DNA from: Saprospiraceae bacterium | Lineage (GTDB): Bacteria > Bacteroidota > Bacteroidia > Chitinophagales > Saprospiraceae | Direction: 5' to 3' | Length of the DNA stretch: 64,000 nucleotides | Assembly (NCBI GenBank): GCA_016714445.1 | Contig: JADJNF010000001.1 | Coordinates: 806,001-870,000 of the forward strand | Shown: piece after piece, positions 61,835 through 64,000 of the stretch | Layout of the letters: each line of letters starts with the position of its first letter | Position numbering within the stretch: the first letter of the stretch is position 1 | Position numbers and translations under genes: made by a program | The notes under the pieces: generated by a model | Database searches by the model: none | What the model was told of the DNA's origin: nothing | What the model saw: only the letters and a program-made list of their open reading frames with translations

Positions 61835-63148
61835 TCATTTTAATCTTTCTAAATAAGTTTGATAGGTTATTTTATCTACTTTTTTCTTATCCCAACATTC
61901 TATCACGAGCAGTTCCATTTTATTATCGATGTCTTTCTGCACTTCACTTCGATACTTTTTATAAGCATTATAATCTGTTGCGGTGATATTGTTCCATTTG
62001 TTTTGAAAAAATGATACTGGATTAAACCAATAAGATGTGGCTATTAATTGATTTTTTTCATCATTTAGACTTTCTATGTTATATACAGCAAATTTATTCA
62101 TCTCATTGATTAGAGCACTAACGGTATGTTGTACGATAGACTCATCTGATATGCTATCTTGTCCATTTTTTGTATTGGCGAGTTGTGGATAAATTGCCTT
62201 TAGCTTTTGAGCTAATGTATCTGAAGATACTTCGAAGACACTGTACGCTTCTTTTCTGTTTACCTCGAGAAAGTCTGTCATTAAGTTGGCAGGATATCTG
62301 ATACTTGCATATTGATGTACCGCTCCCGGGATGACTACGCAAAGTAACAACCATACACTTATCATAGTAAACGCCTGGCTACTGATACCGCTACTTTTCA
62401 GAATGATAAAATAAGATATGATAGTCCAAAAACAAAGATATAAAGTGGCAACAATCAATAAGGAAATCATCTCTGACCCAAAATCAGCGAATGCATTATT
62501 AAGTATTCCAATAGTCAAGATTAAAACGGCATTAGTAACCAGGATTAGCAAAAAATAAAAGCCTGAGCGTGCTAATAACCAATGCTGAATATTTCCAACT
62601 TGAATACTTATTAATCGATCAAAACCCTGATCTTTTTCTAATCCATTGATATTATAGGTCAATACGATGAGCAATAATGGCATTAAAAAAAGAATGATAA
62701 AAGCGAAATCAATATTTCCATTTATCAGTCGTTCTGGATTGGCAAGTTCTTCGACCATATCACTATCATATGTTGTGCTCCAGTTGGATACTTGTTTGTA
62801 GAATCCATATTGTTCTGATTGACCAATGCCCAATGGAAGCAATGGTGAAGGTGTTTTAATTGTATAGGTCGGTGTATGCCACAATGCCCAAAACGGAGTA
62901 GAAACATCTATCCAAGGACGATCCTCAGGGCCAGTCTTGCCTTCATCAAACCAGCCAAGTACTTTTGTTATACCCTCCTGTATTTTTTGTTCAATACCAT
63001 CTATTGTCGTTTTTTGTTTGTTTTGAAGGCTAAACCCATTATACAGAGCATATACACAAGTGGATAGAAACAATAAATAGGCAATAACCTTAGCTTTACT
63101 TTTTCTAAAATGGTTAAATTCGTAAAGAAAAATGTTTATTAAGCTCAT
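61835..63148 (-). CDS. ABC transporter permease, DUF3526 family
   Basis: A 437-residue protein from ATG 63148, which overlaps the preceding stop by four bases (ATGA). The longer reading from 63205 would overlap the upstream gene by about 60 bp. About six membrane helices lie at the N-terminus, at FAFIILFLMPLLLIVLTYNI (about 150-170) and in the segment LLILVTNAVLILTIGIL onward, with a large periplasmic loop after the first helix (about 30-140). FDRLISIQVGNIQHWLLARS and the late VFEVSSDTLAQKL region are typical of DUF3526 permeases. These act in pairs with an ATPase encoded nearby (outside the window). Confidence 0.85.
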   Translation of the reverse strand: MSLINIFLYEFNHFRKSKAKVIAYLLFLSTCVYALYNGFSLQNKQKTTIDGIEQKIQEGITKVLGWFDEGKTGPEDRPWIDVSTPFWALWHTPTYTIKTPSPLLPLGIGQSEQYGFYKQVSNWSTTYDSDMVEELANPERLINGNIDFAFIILFLMPLLLIVLTYNINGLEKDQGFDRLISIQVGNIQHWLLARSGFYFLLILVTNAVLILTIGILNNAFADFGSEMISLLIVATLYLCFWTIISYFIILKSSGISSQAFTMISVWLLLCVVIPGAVHQYASIRYPANLMTDFLEVNRKEAYSVFEVSSDTLAQKLKAIYPQLANTKNGQDSISDESIVQHTVSALINEMNKFAVYNIESLNDEKNQLIATSYWFNPVSFFQNKWNNITATDYNAYKKYRSEVQKDIDNKMELLVIECWDKKKVDKITYQTYLERLK

Positions 63149-64000
63149 AGTAAAGAAACTCTTTTTGATGAATAAAGAATAAGAGTAAAGAGTAGAATGA
63201 CCCAAAAAGCCAACACAACTATATCAATAAGATACTTCGTCCATAAATTAGCAAAAGATGTAGTGCTATATTCGAAATCTTTTACGGACCGAAAAAAATC
63301 ATTGTCAGCCTTCCATTCCCATTCTCCGGTTTTTGAGCCTCCGTACGCGTGTTTATCATTGAGTATTTTGATAAAGGCTCTTCTATACAATTCTGCTTGT
63401 TTTAAAAAATCTAAATGGTGTATCATATCCGTTCCTGCTGAGCCCATACTTAGATTTTGAAGGGAAGCAAAGGGATTGATGATACCGCTTAATTGATAAT
63501 TTCTTTTTTGGGATAGCAACTGTTCGTAAAGCTGACCAAAATGTTTGTCCCAAACGGAATTGCCATATTCTTCATCTGCTTGCATCACCAATCCATCAAA
63601 GTTGATCGGAAGTTGGGATAAGCTGTCTACTTTGTACTTGGCAAGCGTTGTCTTTTCTAATTCTTTTTCTCTGTCTCCTGAAGGATTGTGCCCGTCAATC
63701 CCTTTGGAACGGTCTGTTTCCATCGCCTTCTTAAATTCTACTCTTGTAGGTAGGGGTGATAATTGCTCTACGGCATTGCCCGCAATCTTGGGGAGAAATA
63801 TCGTCCATAATACCCATACAGCTATTGCAAAAGTAAGTGAAGCCGAACTTGAAGAAAATTGCACTGAAAGTAATACGGTCAGTGTGGTGATGATTAAATA
63901 ATATAATGCATAGCTTAATGATAGGGTAAATAAGCGGAGGAAGGTTTCTGCATTAATTCCCTGATTATTAAAAATAATTTGAATAAAGATAGCGAAAAGC
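63145..64000 (-). CDS. ABC transporter permease, DUF3526 family (5' end beyond the window)
   Basis: The frame is open to the right window edge, so the N-terminus is missing. The visible about 284 residues include membrane segments at the start (LFTLSLSYALYYLIITTLTV and FAIAVWVLWTIFLPKIA), a large extracytoplasmic domain (VEQLSPLPTRVEFKKAMETD, FASLQNLSMGSAGTDMIHHL) and a final helix LIDIVVLAFWVILLFTLILY. It is the partner permease of the next gene, to which it is coupled by a four-base overlap. Confidence 0.85.
   Translation of the reverse strand, partial: LFAIFIQIIFNNQGINAETFLRLFTLSLSYALYYLIITTLTVLLSVQFSSSSASLTFAIAVWVLWTIFLPKIAGNAVEQLSPLPTRVEFKKAMETDRSKGIDGHNPSGDREKELEKTTLAKYKVDSLSQLPINFDGLVMQADEEYGNSVWDKHFGQLYEQLLSQKRNYQLSGIINPFASLQNLSMGSAGTDMIHHLDFLKQAELYRRAFIKILNDKHAYGGSKTGEWEWKADNDFFRSVKDFEYSTTSFANLWTKYLIDIVVLAFWVILLFTLILYSSKRVSLL

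Noticed and set aside
1..64000. tRNA, rRNA and CRISPR arrays
   Set aside because: No cloverleaf with a T-arm GGTTCGAATCC-type sequence, no rRNA-like stretch and no direct-repeat/spacer pattern was seen by eye. A covariance-model scan was not possible.

Overview
The window looks like a chromosome segment of a Bacteroidota bacterium, most likely of the Saprospiria type (lineage is inferred). The support is low G+C, several candidate promoters with the Bacteroidota -7 motif TAnnTTTG, proteins ending in a type IX secretion (T9SS) sorting domain, a TonB-receptor-like outer-membrane protein, DUF3526 ABC permeases and an ABC-permease/M1-peptidase fusion.

Layout. 0-5.3 kb: pnp and rpsO (minus strand) and a T9SS-exported lamin-tail protein. 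5.5-11.6 kb: an AI-2E-type permease on plus, then a minus-strand group of an MFS transporter, a secreted TIM-barrel isomerase-like protein, a TonB-receptor-like protein and a truncated DUF3307 remnant. 12.2-26.5 kb: a five-gene plus-strand surface cluster: outer-membrane beta-barrel, a 2251-residue exoprotein, a fibronectin-III-like protein, a small T9SS protein and a collagen-like protein with a C-terminal S74 chaperone domain. 27.1-43.3 kb: a hydrogenase island. 43.4-46.7 kb: SPFH protein, class A beta-lactamase and DUF6624 gene. 47.1-53.0 kb: ABC exporter with M1 peptidase, facing a LytS/LytTR two-component pair. 53-58.3 kb: small enzymes (DHFR-like, DUF4287, propeller lipoprotein, tandem DinB, Gfo/Idh/MocA, MerB-like). 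58.7-61.7 kb: metal-related genes (Trx-reductase-like, MerC, His-rich lipoprotein, COG0523/CobW). 61.8-64 kb: two DUF3526 permeases, the second running off the window.

The hydrogenase island is the functional core. Its minus strand encodes a membrane-bound group 1 [NiFe]-hydrogenase (hyaA-hyaB-hyaC-hyaD). The small subunit carries six cysteines with exactly the spacing of the O2-tolerant E. coli Hyd-1 proximal cluster. A second minus-strand operon encodes a soluble NAD-linked hydrogenase (hoxF, a fused hoxU-hoxY, hoxH, hoxW). Between and beside them on plus lie hypA-hypB-hypF and hypC-hypD-hypE, so maturation is complete and probably shared. Together these genes predict aerobic H2 oxidation feeding both the quinone pool and NADH. 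No hydrogen-sensing regulator is visible in the window.

A second theme is broken reading frames. At least eight genes need a single-base indel to restore a family-like protein, often at a short homopolymer, and one gene (cobW-like) has lost an internal segment. The 27-45 kb hydrogenase region shows none. Uncorrected indels in the assembly are the simplest explanation for most, but real decay cannot be excluded. Three palindromic intergenic elements of 130-195 bp look like small non-coding mobile elements or structured RNAs.
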